From IMG/VR virus record IMGVR_UViG_3300025872_000267, positions 1-26,141 of that record: a DNA stretch of 26,141 bases. The stretch is one strand, 5' to 3'. Below the pieces are notes generated by a model that searched no databases, was not told where the DNA came from, and saw only the letters and a program-made list of their open reading frames with translations. Position numbers and translations under genes: made by a program. Of this stretch, positions 1-6,965 are shown one piece after another; the stretch's first letter is position 1; every line of letters starts with the position of its first letter. This DNA is from a virus.

Positions 1-422
1 ACGACAATAGCAATGAAGACCGCTGTGATGATGTCCACCAACTCGGCCATTTCCTTTTTGTGCTTGGCTTGTCGCGCTTTCTCTGCACGGGCTTCTTCAA
101 TCTCTGCCCGGTGCGCCTCGGCAACTCGGGCTTCAATCTTTTGCCAGACATCAGCATTGCCGGAATAAATAAACAGATTCTTGAGTTCAGCCTCAAAAGC
201 CTCCTGCTGCATCAGCTCCATTTCGATCTGAACAGCTTGGGCCATCGTGGACCCACCAGACTTCTTGGCCTGTGCAATAGCCTTTGTGGTCTGATGCTTA
301 GCTTCAAAGAACTTACCGACAAGAGGACCAAGAGACCTTACGTCATCGACGGTGGCCTTGGCTTTTTTGATCAGTGCTACGGCAGATTGGACCGCCGCAA
401 ATGCTGAAATCGGATCAATCAT
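1..422 (-). CDS. Membrane-associated phage protein, C-terminus cut by window edge
   Basis: An open frame starts at ATG 422-420 and runs through 140 codons without a stop to the left edge, so the C-terminus is missing. The start overlaps the TGA of the upstream gene as ATGA, which supports both the start and translational coupling. The protein opens MIDPISAFAAVQSAVALIKK. The middle is Lys/Ala/Glu-rich and helical, with EAR/AEK heptad-like stretches around residues 95-125 that could form a coiled coil. The last visible residues, from about 127 (ELVDIITAVFIAIVV), are hydrophobic and look like a transmembrane segment. I do not recognise a named family. Its place after the fibres and next to a one-TM protein is where lysis or membrane-interaction genes often sit, but no catalytic motif is visible and function is unknown. 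Confidence 0.75.
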   Translation of the reverse strand, partial: MIDPISAFAAVQSAVALIKKAKATVDDVRSLGPLVGKFFEAKHQTTKAIAQAKKSGGSTMAQAVQIEMELMQQEAFEAELKNLFIYSGNADVWQKIEARVAEAHRAEIEEARAEKARQAKHKKEMAELVDIITAVFIAIV

Positions 423-652
423 TTATCGGCCTTAGCATCGAGTTTGTTGAAAATTTGCTTGCAGATGTCTTTCAACTCGTCGATGTCACGCCGATAGTCT
501 TCCTTGGCTACATAAAACCGAGGCAGGTCTTCGCGGAGCTTTCCGAGATCAACTTTAAGCTCCTTGACCGCATCCCAAAGTTCTCGCGCAAACCATCCCA
601 ATGCCGCAAGAGCAGCACTCAATACAACATTGATGACAACTTGCGTTTCCAT
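419..652 (-). CDS. Small one-TM coiled-coil membrane protein (holin/XhlA-like candidate)
   Basis: This 77-residue protein has a short N-terminus, one hydrophobic segment at about residues 5-21 (VVINVVLSAALAALGWFA), then a charged helical tail rich in Lys, Asp, Glu and Leu that probably forms a coiled coil. A similar one-TM-plus-coiled-coil layout occurs in XhlA-type haemolysin-enhancer proteins and some small holin-associated phage proteins. Assignment to a lysis role is inference from size, topology and position after the tail fibres. A GAGTTGAAGA stretch directly before the ATG offers a weak ribosome binding site. It overlaps the next gene by 4 bp (ATGA). No endolysin is visible in the window to confirm a lysis cassette. 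It could equally be an unrelated virion or membrane protein. Confidence 0.7.
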   Translation of the reverse strand: METQVVINVVLSAALAALGWFARELWDAVKELKVDLGKLREDLPRFYVAKEDYRRDIDELKDICKQIFNKLDAKADK

Positions 653-683
653 TCTTCAACTCATAAAAATTAATTAAACAACT

Positions 684-1115
684 TTAGGGAGCAACAGGCC
701 AAATGATATCCCAAGGAAAATTGTCTTGTTTTGGTATATCGCGCAATTTTTGTCTGTAATCGGCCCATGCATTTTTATCAACGGGCACATCTGCAACTTG
801 AGTCCAATCAGACTCAGTCAACAACAAATTTCTACGCTCTCTAATAACTTCAATAGCTTGTTCAAGTGGCTTTCTTTCAACTCTCCAAGCCTGAGTCCAG
901 ACTTCATCTTTTTTAATTGGAGTTTCCCTAACCAGTACTTCTGTCATCGTGTTATATGATGGTTCTGGATCAACAATAACTGGAAAAACATTGTATTCAG
1001 CCAATAATGAATCTGGTAACCGTGTATTAGGCCAAGATACATTTTTATTTGCCCGAATTAAATCTGTTGCACTGTATGGAAATGTAATTTGATTATTGTC
1101 AATTTTGACGTACAT
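684..1115 (-). CDS. Phage tail fibre assembly chaperone (Phage_tail_APC-like)
   Basis: This 143-residue protein has the C-terminal signature typical of small tail-assembly chaperones: an Arg-rich helix (ERRNLLLTESDWTQ), then DVPVDKNAWADYRQKLRDIP and a terminal FPWDIIWP. The SDWTQ...D.P...W..YRQ.LRDIP...FPW..IWP pattern is characteristic of this family, which sits beside fibre genes and is thought to help fibre folding or attachment. The N-terminal half (residues 1-55) is less conserved in such proteins and may recognise the particular fibre. It follows the coiled-coil gene with a 1-bp gap, with TTGGGGGAATAA just before the ATG as a purine-rich ribosome binding site. It lies in the AT-rich distal part of the fibre block, so it may have travelled with its fibre. 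Confidence 0.85.
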   Translation of the reverse strand: MYVKIDNNQITFPYSATDLIRANKNVSWPNTRLPDSLLAEYNVFPVIVDPEPSYNTMTEVLVRETPIKKDEVWTQAWRVERKPLEQAIEVIRERRNLLLTESDWTQVADVPVDKNAWADYRQKLRDIPKQDNFPWDIIWPVAP

Positions 1116-1116
1116 T

Positions 1117-1362
1117 TTATTCCCCCAATTGCTGCAACATCACAGTTAACATTATTTTTTCTTTTGTTTGTTCAATTATGCTGCTTTTCAATAAAGAAGA
1201 TAAATGGTTTTTAAAATCTTTTAATTCTTCAATATTTGAGTAATTGCGATCAATTTCTTCAATAGCCAATTTATAGTTATCTATATTTATTTGATATTGC
1301 AAAATTTCTTTTTTTCTATAGTTTGCAGCTTCTTGTAAAATTTGTGTCTTATCTTGATTCAT
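1117..1362 (-). CDS. Very AT-rich short coiled-coil protein, unknown function
   Basis: This 81-residue protein is almost entirely charged or polar helix (Lys, Glu, Ile, Leu, Asn, Gln), with Leu/Ile spacing suggesting a coiled coil over residues 8-75. No signal peptide or membrane segment is visible. Bases 1141-1320 contain 38 G or C out of 180, about 21 percent, far below the rest of the window. A good ribosome binding site (GAGGAAT) lies about 7 bases before the ATG, in an 18-bp gap after the propeller gene. Its place between a probable receptor-binding protein and a fibre chaperone suggests a fibre accessory role, but this is context only. I do not recognise a family. Confidence 0.7.
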   Translation of the reverse strand: MNQDKTQILQEAANYRKKEILQYQINIDNYKLAIEEIDRNYSNIEELKDFKNHLSSLLKSSIIEQTKEKIMLTVMLQQLGE

Positions 1363-1380
1363 AATTTCAAATTCCTCAAC

Positions 1381-2493
1381 TTAATCAAATATTGAAAAGA
1401 AACGCACATCTCTTGATGTGCCTGCTGGCAAAATGCTTGGATTTGCATATTTAGTTCCAAATCCAGATGTGCTCCACGGGAATACCAAGACAAATGGACT
1501 ATTTCCAGATGAAATGGCTACAGTTGATGCGTCCGCTGTGAAGTCAACAGCGTATCCCCAATCAGTTAAAGATGTAGACGGATCACTAAATTTATTTCCA
1601 AATCCAGTTGAGGAACTCCATTCATAGGCCGCGACATACGGTGTTGCAGTGTTGGTACAAATTACTGCATTATCTGCTGGAGAAAAAGTAACTCCATTGC
1701 CTTGTGATGGAGGTAATACTGAAGGATTGCTATATTTGGTTCCAAAACCTGTTGTGTCATCCCACGGATATGCGGTTATATAAGGACTTCCCGGATGAGA
1801 AACAATGACGGCATCGCCAGCTTTAGTAATTGATACACCAAAACCATTTCCCGGAGGCAACGTACTTGGATTGGAATATTTAGTTCCAAATCCAGATGAT
1901 GACCATGCCCATGCACTTATTCTTGGCGATGTAACATGGGCAGCAATTAAAGCATTTGGATAACCACCTGTTGAATTTGGTGACCAAACAATATTTCTCA
2001 CAGCGCCAGCTGGAAGCGTAGAAGGATCACTAAGTTTTGTTCCAAAACCACCTGAACTACTTGAATCAAATTCCCATACAGTTATATATGGCGATGTATC
2101 ACTGCCAACCGCCAAATATTGCATTGAATCTGAATATCGTTTACTAAAATTTCCACCAAGCCCAAGTCCGGGCAAACCTGTTGCTGGATCGCTAAATTTA
2201 GTTCCAAATCCTGCTTTACTAAACGGCCAAACAGTAATATAAGGAGATGATGTTTGATTTGTAATGCCAATCGCATTACCATCTGTTGTTGAAGATGAAC
2301 CATTTAATTCGGTTACAACAACACCACGAAATAATCCAATATTTCCCGGAGATAATGTTGTTGGATTTGGTATTTTGCCATTGAATCCATTTTCATTCCA
2401 AGAATAAACGGTTAAATATGGTGAATTATAGTGACCAACAGCAATGTATTGGCTTCCATAATTTGTAACTGATGAAGTATTAGATGAAAACAT
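1381..2493 (-). CDS. Seven-repeat beta-propeller-like virion protein, candidate receptor-binding protein
   Basis: The protein (370 aa from ATG 2493) consists of seven tandem repeats of about 46-52 residues. Each has an S-P-Y-I-T-V/A-W/Y core, an aromatic residue, then GFGTK(Y/F)S(N/D)PSTLPxG. The regular blade-length repeats, ending at the C-terminus, are what a seven-bladed WD40-like propeller would look like. I chose MFSSNTSS rather than an upstream start at 2562 because the longer reading overlaps the preceding fibre gene and adds residues unlike the repeats. ATG 2493 lies 4 bp after that gene's stop, with AATAAG before it. Similar repeats are common in uncultured aquatic phage proteins. 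A sugar- or receptor-binding role at the fibre tip is inference. The gene is AT-rich relative to the head genes. Confidence 0.8.
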   Translation of the reverse strand: MFSSNTSSVTNYGSQYIAVGHYNSPYLTVYSWNENGFNGKIPNPTTLSPGNIGLFRGVVVTELNGSSSTTDGNAIGITNQTSSPYITVWPFSKAGFGTKFSDPATGLPGLGLGGNFSKRYSDSMQYLAVGSDTSPYITVWEFDSSSSGGFGTKLSDPSTLPAGAVRNIVWSPNSTGGYPNALIAAHVTSPRISAWAWSSSGFGTKYSNPSTLPPGNGFGVSITKAGDAVIVSHPGSPYITAYPWDDTTGFGTKYSNPSVLPPSQGNGVTFSPADNAVICTNTATPYVAAYEWSSSTGFGNKFSDPSTSLTDWGYAVDFTADASTVAISSGNSPFVLVFPWSTSGFGTKYANPSILPAGTSRDVRFFSIFD

Positions 2494-2497
2494 CTTA

Positions 2498-4570
2498 TTA
2501 CAAAATATAATTAAAGCCTGCGGTTGATCCAAACCAAAACGCACTACTACTTGTAAATACAAATTTATCGTACGAGCCGGAAGTTGCAGTTAATGTTGGA
2601 GCAACACCAGACGGCCATTCTACAGCTGTCGGCCAAGTAGCAGTATATCCAGATGATTGAATAAATAATATAAAAGATATTCCTGCTGTTGTTGATGGAA
2701 ATGTAAAAGTTGTATTTGCAAGAAGCGTAATAAAAAATATAGTTCCTGTCGTTAAATCAAATGTGTATGTTCCACTTGAAGTTGTAGAAACAACTGTTTC
2801 TTTATAATATCCGGTTAAAGAAAGTAATCCATTTAACGTGGCTGTACTTGTTGCACCAGAAACTGCTGATCCAATATTTATTGCTGTAGTTGATCCAGAT
2901 AATCCCGCTGTACCAATATTGATTGTTTTTGTGTTGCCAGATGCCGTTGCTCCAGCCTGAATATTGGTTGTTTGATTTCCAGTAGATCGCCCCAGAGTCA
3001 TTATACCGGTCTGCGAAGTTCCTCCAGCTGTCCAAGTACCAGATGATTGTGAGGTGCCAAGAGAAATATTGGTAGTAGTTCCAGAAAACGTAACGGTGGA
3101 TGATGCGCTGAGTGTAGTAAATGCACCTGTACTTGGTGTTGTTGCTCCAACTGTTCCATTGATATTTATGCTTGCAGTACCAGTAAGATTTGTTACTGTG
3201 CCGCTACTGGGTGTGCCAAGCGCACCACCGTTGACAACAAAAGCGCCAGCCGTTCCAGTATTAACTCCAAGTGCTGTTGTAACACCAGTGCCAGTTGTGA
3301 TTGTGGATGGGGCCACACCAGCACCACCACCAATCATTAAAGAATTCGCTGCTAAAGCAGCAGATGAAGCCCAAGTACTCGCACTAGAAAAATATGGAAT
3401 TCCACCAGAAGTTCCCGCTACTGTTAATGCTAGTGTCCCATTTGTAGTAACAGGTGATCCTGATACCGAAATCAGACCACCAGTAAAACTTTGACCTACA
3501 GAGGTTACGGTGCCACCAGAACCAGTTGCAGAAATAGTTATTGATCCAGCGCCATTAGTAATGTTGACGCCAGAACCAGCAGTCAATAATGCATTTTTCC
3601 AAAGACTGTTAGTTTCGTCATAAATCAGCGTATTTCCATTGACCGGAGTTGTGATCTGGACATCGTGGATTTCGTCCAGCTCGTAGCCGTTTTGGACTTT
3701 GACAAACAGTTTGCCTTGGGTAACGTGAGCATATTCAACCACCGCAACGTAAACCAAATGCGTTGGAGCTTTTGGCTTTGTGGATGTCAAAGTACCTGCC
3801 GTGGTGCCACTCAAATAAAGTTGAGCCCCATCGGTATAGGCAGAAGTATCAATGTTGGTGATCAGGCCAATAATGGTCACATAGCCATTGGCAGCGTTGG
3901 ATAAGTCAGCGTTAATAAGACCGAGCGTCTGGGCAGATGTGGAGTCGGCGCTTGCAAGAGCTTTTGAAACCGTTGGAATTTGACCCGTCGCCCCGCTGAT
4001 ATAAACGGCTGTACCCTTAGTTAGGGTCGCGCCCGTCATATTACGGACTTGCACAATGACGTTTGTGGTCGATGCCGCTACAGCAACCGACAAATCGCGG
4101 GTTGTGCCAGTGCCGGTAACTGTTACCGATCCATCGGTGGACGTAATTGATCCAATGCCACCAAGGTTGCTTAATGCAGTGGCAGCAGTTGTTGCCCCAG
4201 TGCCGCCATTAGCGACATTCAGGGTTCCGGCCATTGTGATAGTGCCAGAAGTGGTAACCGGGCCACCAGAAGTGGTCAAACCCGTGGTGCCGCCAGATAC
4301 ATCAACCGAGGTTACTGTTCCAGTACCGGCAGATGAATTAACCCAGCTTGTGCCGTTCCATGCAAGTGTTTGATTGGTCGTTGGCGATGTAACCGCAACG
4401 TCCCCCAAGGCTGTCAATTTCCCTGCACCAACTTGGACTATCGAGGTTCCGTTGTTGATGTAGACCTTTTGGTCTGCCATGTTGACGCCGATTTCGCCAG
4501 AAACGAGATCGGACGTGGTAGGTACTTTCGCAGCCGTTGAAGAACGCTTCGGCTTGATTACATTCGCCAT
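2498..4570 (-). CDS. Long tail fibre / virion appendage protein
   Basis: This 690-residue protein opens MANVIKPKRSS and continues with a P-T...L..GE...N..D.K.Y..N pattern, an N-terminal module common in phage appendage proteins and echoed in the neighbouring fibre. Then come an LAWNGTSWVN motif, a GGTTGLTTSGGPVTTSGTI stretch and LNVANGGTGATT, the classic phage tail-repeat motif. A beta-rich domain lies around residues 165-325 (VRNMTGATLTKGTAVYISG through VQNGYELDEIHD), also familiar from environmental phage fibres. The rest is low-complexity Gly/Ser/Thr and ends in a probable beta-structured tip (about residues 590-690). The 3-prime third is visibly richer in A and T than the 5-prime part, suggesting a chimeric gene. 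It precedes the propeller protein by 4 bp and may be its carrier. Exact receptor role is inferred. Confidence 0.85.
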   Translation of the reverse strand: MANVIKPKRSSTAAKVPTTSDLVSGEIGVNMADQKVYINNGTSIVQVGAGKLTALGDVAVTSPTTNQTLAWNGTSWVNSSAGTGTVTSVDVSGGTTGLTTSGGPVTTSGTITMAGTLNVANGGTGATTAATALSNLGGIGSITSTDGSVTVTGTGTTRDLSVAVAASTTNVIVQVRNMTGATLTKGTAVYISGATGQIPTVSKALASADSTSAQTLGLINADLSNAANGYVTIIGLITNIDTSAYTDGAQLYLSGTTAGTLTSTKPKAPTHLVYVAVVEYAHVTQGKLFVKVQNGYELDEIHDVQITTPVNGNTLIYDETNSLWKNALLTAGSGVNITNGAGSITISATGSGGTVTSVGQSFTGGLISVSGSPVTTNGTLALTVAGTSGGIPYFSSASTWASSAALAANSLMIGGGAGVAPSTITTGTGVTTALGVNTGTAGAFVVNGGALGTPSSGTVTNLTGTASININGTVGATTPSTGAFTTLSASSTVTFSGTTTNISLGTSQSSGTWTAGGTSQTGIMTLGRSTGNQTTNIQAGATASGNTKTINIGTAGLSGSTTAINIGSAVSGATSTATLNGLLSLTGYYKETVVSTTSSGTYTFDLTTGTIFFITLLANTTFTFPSTTAGISFILFIQSSGYTATWPTAVEWPSGVAPTLTATSGSYDKFVFTSSSAFWFGSTAGFNYIL

Positions 4571-4576
4571 ATGGCC

Positions 4577-4602
4577 CCCGCTTTCACCCTATATAGGGCG
4601 GG
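4577..4602 (-). other. Hairpin and 12-bp palindrome in front of the 690-aa fibre gene
   Basis: The 42-bp gap between the two fibre genes holds a perfect palindrome, CCCTATATAGGG, at 4587-4598. It also holds a possible 5-bp stem, CCCGC (4598-4602) with GCGGG (4577-4581). On the minus strand the 3-prime arm runs into the G-rich leader just before the ATG at 4570, so folding could limit ribosome access. The two structures overlap and could be alternatives. No U-run follows, so this is not a convincing terminator. A regulatory role is speculative. Confidence 0.35.
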
Positions 4603-4612
4603 AATTTTACTT

Positions 4613-6097
4613 TTAGAACGTGCCGCCGTCGATAGTAATCCCATCAAACGTGGTCAGATTTGTAATGCTACCACCAGTAATTGCGACACTGTTAGCATTC
4701 TGCGTGGACATTGTTCCCAAACCGGAAATGTCGGTATTGGGAATGGTCGCGCTAGCAGTAAATGCTGACGTTCCGTTGCCCTTGACATAGCCTGTCAATG
4801 TCGTGGCGCCTGTACCACCATTACCAACTGCCAAAGTGCCGCTGATATGGGTGGTCAGGCCAATCTTGCCGTAGCTTGGGGCAACGCCAACACCGCCGGA
4901 AATAAGCGCATTGCCGGTAGCGACATCAGCCAGTTTGGACAAGGCTGAAGTTGTTGAGGCGTACAGAATATCGCCAACAGCATAGCTAGTTTGCCCGGTG
5001 CCGCCCTTGTTTGCAGCGATTGCTGTGGCACTCCAAGTACCCGTGGCAACCGTGCCCAATGTGGTAATTGTATTTTGACCAACGTAGGCAGAAGAAATGT
5101 CAATGCCCGAGGCAGAAACACTGATTCGATTGGTTGTGCCAACAGCAGCAAACGTAGTGCCGGTCAGAGAAAGACCATCACCTGCCGTATAGGTTCCAGC
5201 ACCAGAGAATTGCGACCAAGTGACTGCCGTGGTCCCAAGAGTGCCACCAGCATTAACTGTACAAACCCAACCGGTATCTTGAAGTGTCGTGCCCTGTTCA
5301 ATGAACGTAAAGGCACTGATCAATTCATTCCAAGTATCGGCATCGGTTGTTCTGGTCCATGCTGTTGTGCTTGCAGCATAGATGCCGTTTTCTGCTGGAG
5401 CCGATTGGTTTTTAACCAAGACTCGCTGACCAGCAGTAACTGTCACACCATCAATGGTTTGCAAGCCTGACAGCGTGATGTTTGCTGTAGTGCCACACAC
5501 CACAGAAGCCTTGACATCAAGACCTTGTGCAACCGAGTCCACATAGTTCTTGGTGGCCGCATCTTGGGCATTTGACGGATCAGCAAGATTGGTAAGTTTG
5601 AAATTGCCAAAGCTGAAATCCGCTGTAGGCGCAGAGATTTCTGTCAGCGTTGCAGTCGCGCCAGCAGTGGCAAGACCCTTGGCATTAACAGTAATTTTTG
5701 TGTATGAGCCTGCACTGACGCCGCTATTGGCAAGCGTTGCAGTGGCCGATACGTTTGCCGAACCATCAACAGAAGACAGCGTTGCAGTGACATCACCGGT
5801 CAACGACAGGCTTCGTGCAGTGGTCCAAGTAGCCGCGCTGCCGCTAACGGAGCCAGCAATCGTATTGTTGAAGGTCTTGGTGCCGTCAATCGTCTGATTG
5901 GTAGACGTATCGACAAATGCACCATTACCAGCAATGGCGATAATGGACGTTGCCGAGCCTCCCGCGCCACCAGTTCCCGTACCGTAGTACAGGACATTGG
6001 TTTGTTCGTTAAAGGCCAGTTCAGCATTTTGGAGGGAAGTCGGCGCACCGGCACCACCACCATTTGCTCTGCGTTTGATTCGGATGGTATTTGACAT
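4613..6097 (-). CDS. Tail fibre protein with phage tail repeats
   Basis: This 494-residue protein begins MSNTIRIKRRANGGGAGAPT and shares the N-terminal plan of the downstream 690-aa fibre: basic start, Pro-Thr, L..AELAFNE....LYYG. The central part has FGNFKLTNLADPSNAQDAAT leading to KNYVDSVAQGLDVKASV, then a domain near residues 200-285 with SGLQTIDGVTVTAGQRVLVK, NGIYAAS and AWTRTTDADTW. That set is widespread in phage tail fibres. The C-terminal part has GGTGQTSY, GNGGTGATTLTGYVKGNGT and other tail-repeat motifs, and ends with a Gly/Thr/Ile strand-rich tail. AGAGGGA lies 6 bases before the ATG. It is probably a trimeric beta-structured side or tip fibre. Its shorter length than the downstream paralogue suggests division of labour, which is inference. 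Confidence 0.88.
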   Translation of the reverse strand: MSNTIRIKRRANGGGAGAPTSLQNAELAFNEQTNVLYYGTGTGGAGGSATSIIAIAGNGAFVDTSTNQTIDGTKTFNNTIAGSVSGSAATWTTARSLSLTGDVTATLSSVDGSANVSATATLANSGVSAGSYTKITVNAKGLATAGATATLTEISAPTADFSFGNFKLTNLADPSNAQDAATKNYVDSVAQGLDVKASVVCGTTANITLSGLQTIDGVTVTAGQRVLVKNQSAPAENGIYAASTTAWTRTTDADTWNELISAFTFIEQGTTLQDTGWVCTVNAGGTLGTTAVTWSQFSGAGTYTAGDGLSLTGTTFAAVGTTNRISVSASGIDISSAYVGQNTITTLGTVATGTWSATAIAANKGGTGQTSYAVGDILYASTTSALSKLADVATGNALISGGVGVAPSYGKIGLTTHISGTLAVGNGGTGATTLTGYVKGNGTSAFTASATIPNTDISGLGTMSTQNANSVAITGGSITNLTTFDGITIDGGTF

Positions 6098-6105
6098 GAT
6101 TCCCT

Positions 6106-6372
6106 CTAGTAATTTCCACCGTCGGTGATTTCAACTTGTGGTGTATTTGTCCAAGCTGCTCCATCAAACATCAGCACGTCATAAGCCTGTGCAGATGCAA
6201 CACTAATGGGCCAGCCTCCAATAGTGTTTGGTCCGGGTGGACCCATGATCCCTCGATCAATTGAAATGGTTTGATTCGGAGTCGGAACAATATTTACGAC
6301 TTGTGTCGCAGGCGGCAATATCGTGGCGTTGACATTGTTATTGTCAACAACAGTAATATTGATGTTTGCCAT
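6106..6372 (-). CDS. Small virion protein with short collagen-like motif
   Basis: This 88-residue protein has an Asn/Val/Thr-rich N-terminal half (ANINITVVDNNNVNATILPP), then RGIMGPPGPN, a short collagen-like Gly-Pro-Pro turn. It ends with a YDVLMFDGAAWTNTPQVEI segment that resembles the LAWNGTSWVN motif of the 690-aa fibre two genes downstream. No membrane segment is visible. It lies 5 bp after the preceding gene and 8 bp before the fibre, so it is probably made with the fibres and may join the tail tip to a fibre. No named family is recognised. Confidence 0.72.
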   Translation of the reverse strand: MANINITVVDNNNVNATILPPATQVVNIVPTPNQTISIDRGIMGPPGPNTIGGWPISVASAQAYDVLMFDGAAWTNTPQVEITDGGNY

Positions 6373-6377
6373 TTCTG

Positions 6378-6866
6378 TTACTCGACAATAATGCCGTCAG
6401 AGCGAACGAGAAATAGCAGGAAAATGATTGTGTCATCCTGCGGACTTGACCCGGCAGCAGGAAAGCTGATTTTGATTCGACCAGAAAAGCCGACGCAATC
6501 CACTGCGGCAATATTCAACTCGGGGTCCGAAGAAATAAGGCTCCAAGTGTTGTCATTGATGACAAGCGTAAAAGAACCTGTCGCGTCAACACGATTGGCG
6601 ATGGTCAGGGTAATCGGAGTTGGCGTCGGCGTGTAGTTGCCAATATCGAACGTCAATCCATTACGGGTGTCTTGCACATTCGTCAGTTCCCGACGAATGA
6701 TCTGTGCGCTGATGGTGGCTCCGGTCAAGTCGATGGGAGTGACGTTATCACTTCCCGTCAACGCGAAGTTCCAGTAGGTTTGCTGGTTCCACACCAATTC
6801 GCCAGCCAAGATCGGATTATCAAACCCGCTGACCTGCGTAAGCGCATTTTTGTTAAAGACAGCCAT
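6378..6866 (-). CDS. Beta-rich virion protein between tail tip and fibres
   Basis: With the ATG at 6866 the product is 162 residues, starting MAVFNKNALTQVSGF. A GAGG sequence about 10 bases upstream supports this start. A GTG at 6899 would add 11 residues but lies inside a G/C-rich hairpin leader and is less likely. The protein is rich in beta-type residues and reads like an immunoglobulin-like or BppU-type baseplate/fibre domain: an NFALTGSDNVTPIDLTGATISAQI segment followed by a long strand-rich half. The D-L-T-G-A motif and this layout are typical of N-terminal domains of phage receptor-binding accessory proteins, though I cannot name the family firmly. It is the first gene after the J-type protein and the first behind the candidate fibre promoter. 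Confidence 0.75.
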   Translation of the reverse strand: MAVFNKNALTQVSGFDNPILAGELVWNQQTYWNFALTGSDNVTPIDLTGATISAQIIRRELTNVQDTRNGLTFDIGNYTPTPTPITLTIANRVDATGSFTLVINDNTWSLISSDPELNIAAVDCVGFSGRIKISFPAAGSSPQDDTIIFLLFLVRSDGIIVE

Positions 6867-6892
6867 GTTCCCCAACCTCGGGTAGTGACGCA

Positions 6893-6913
6893 CCCCCACT
6901 ATCTCGCGGGGGG
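6893..6913 (-). other. G/C-run hairpin in leader of fibre block
   Basis: On the minus strand a run of six C (6908-6913) is followed by a 10-base loop and five G (6893-6897), giving a 5-bp all-GC stem. It lies between the candidate promoter and ATG 6866. There is no U-run, so it is not a typical terminator. It might stabilise the mRNA 5-prime end or influence the choice between GTG 6899 and ATG 6866. Confidence 0.35.
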
Positions 6914-6937
6914 ACGGATGTCTTGTCTTATAGCTGG

Positions 6938-6965
6938 ATCATACCACTTTAGGTGCCATTTTCAA
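6938..6965 (-). promoter_or_regulatory. Candidate sigma70 promoter for the fibre block
   Basis: On the minus strand TTGAAA (6965-6960) and TATGAT (6943-6938) are separated by 16 bases. Each matches 5 of 6 consensus positions. The elements overlap the last codons and stop of the J-type gene, and transcription would begin near 6931 and enter the gene starting at 6866. It sits at one of the few sizeable gene gaps (82 bp), at the border between conserved tail genes and the fibre block, which makes it more plausible. Found by eye and not tested. Confidence 0.45.

Noticed and set aside
653-720. Possible promoter near TTTAAT before the one-TM protein gene
   Set aside because: The only -35 candidate (TTGGCC, 18-base spacer) is weak, and AT-rich sequence here gives such matches by chance.
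2494-2562. Longer start at 2562 for the propeller protein
   Set aside because: It overlaps the upstream fibre gene by 65 bases and adds residues unlike the repeats. ATG 2493 fits the 4-bp spacing.
3054-4373. Plus-strand frames rich in Val, Pro and Ala (3054-3494 and 4056-4373)
   Set aside because: They mirror the Gly/Thr/Ser-rich repeats of the fibre gene on the other strand, which leave the antisense frame open by chance.
6867-6899. GTG start at 6899 for the 162-aa protein
   Set aside because: It would place the leader hairpin in coding sequence. ATG 6866 has a GAGG ribosome binding site and a more typical N-terminus.
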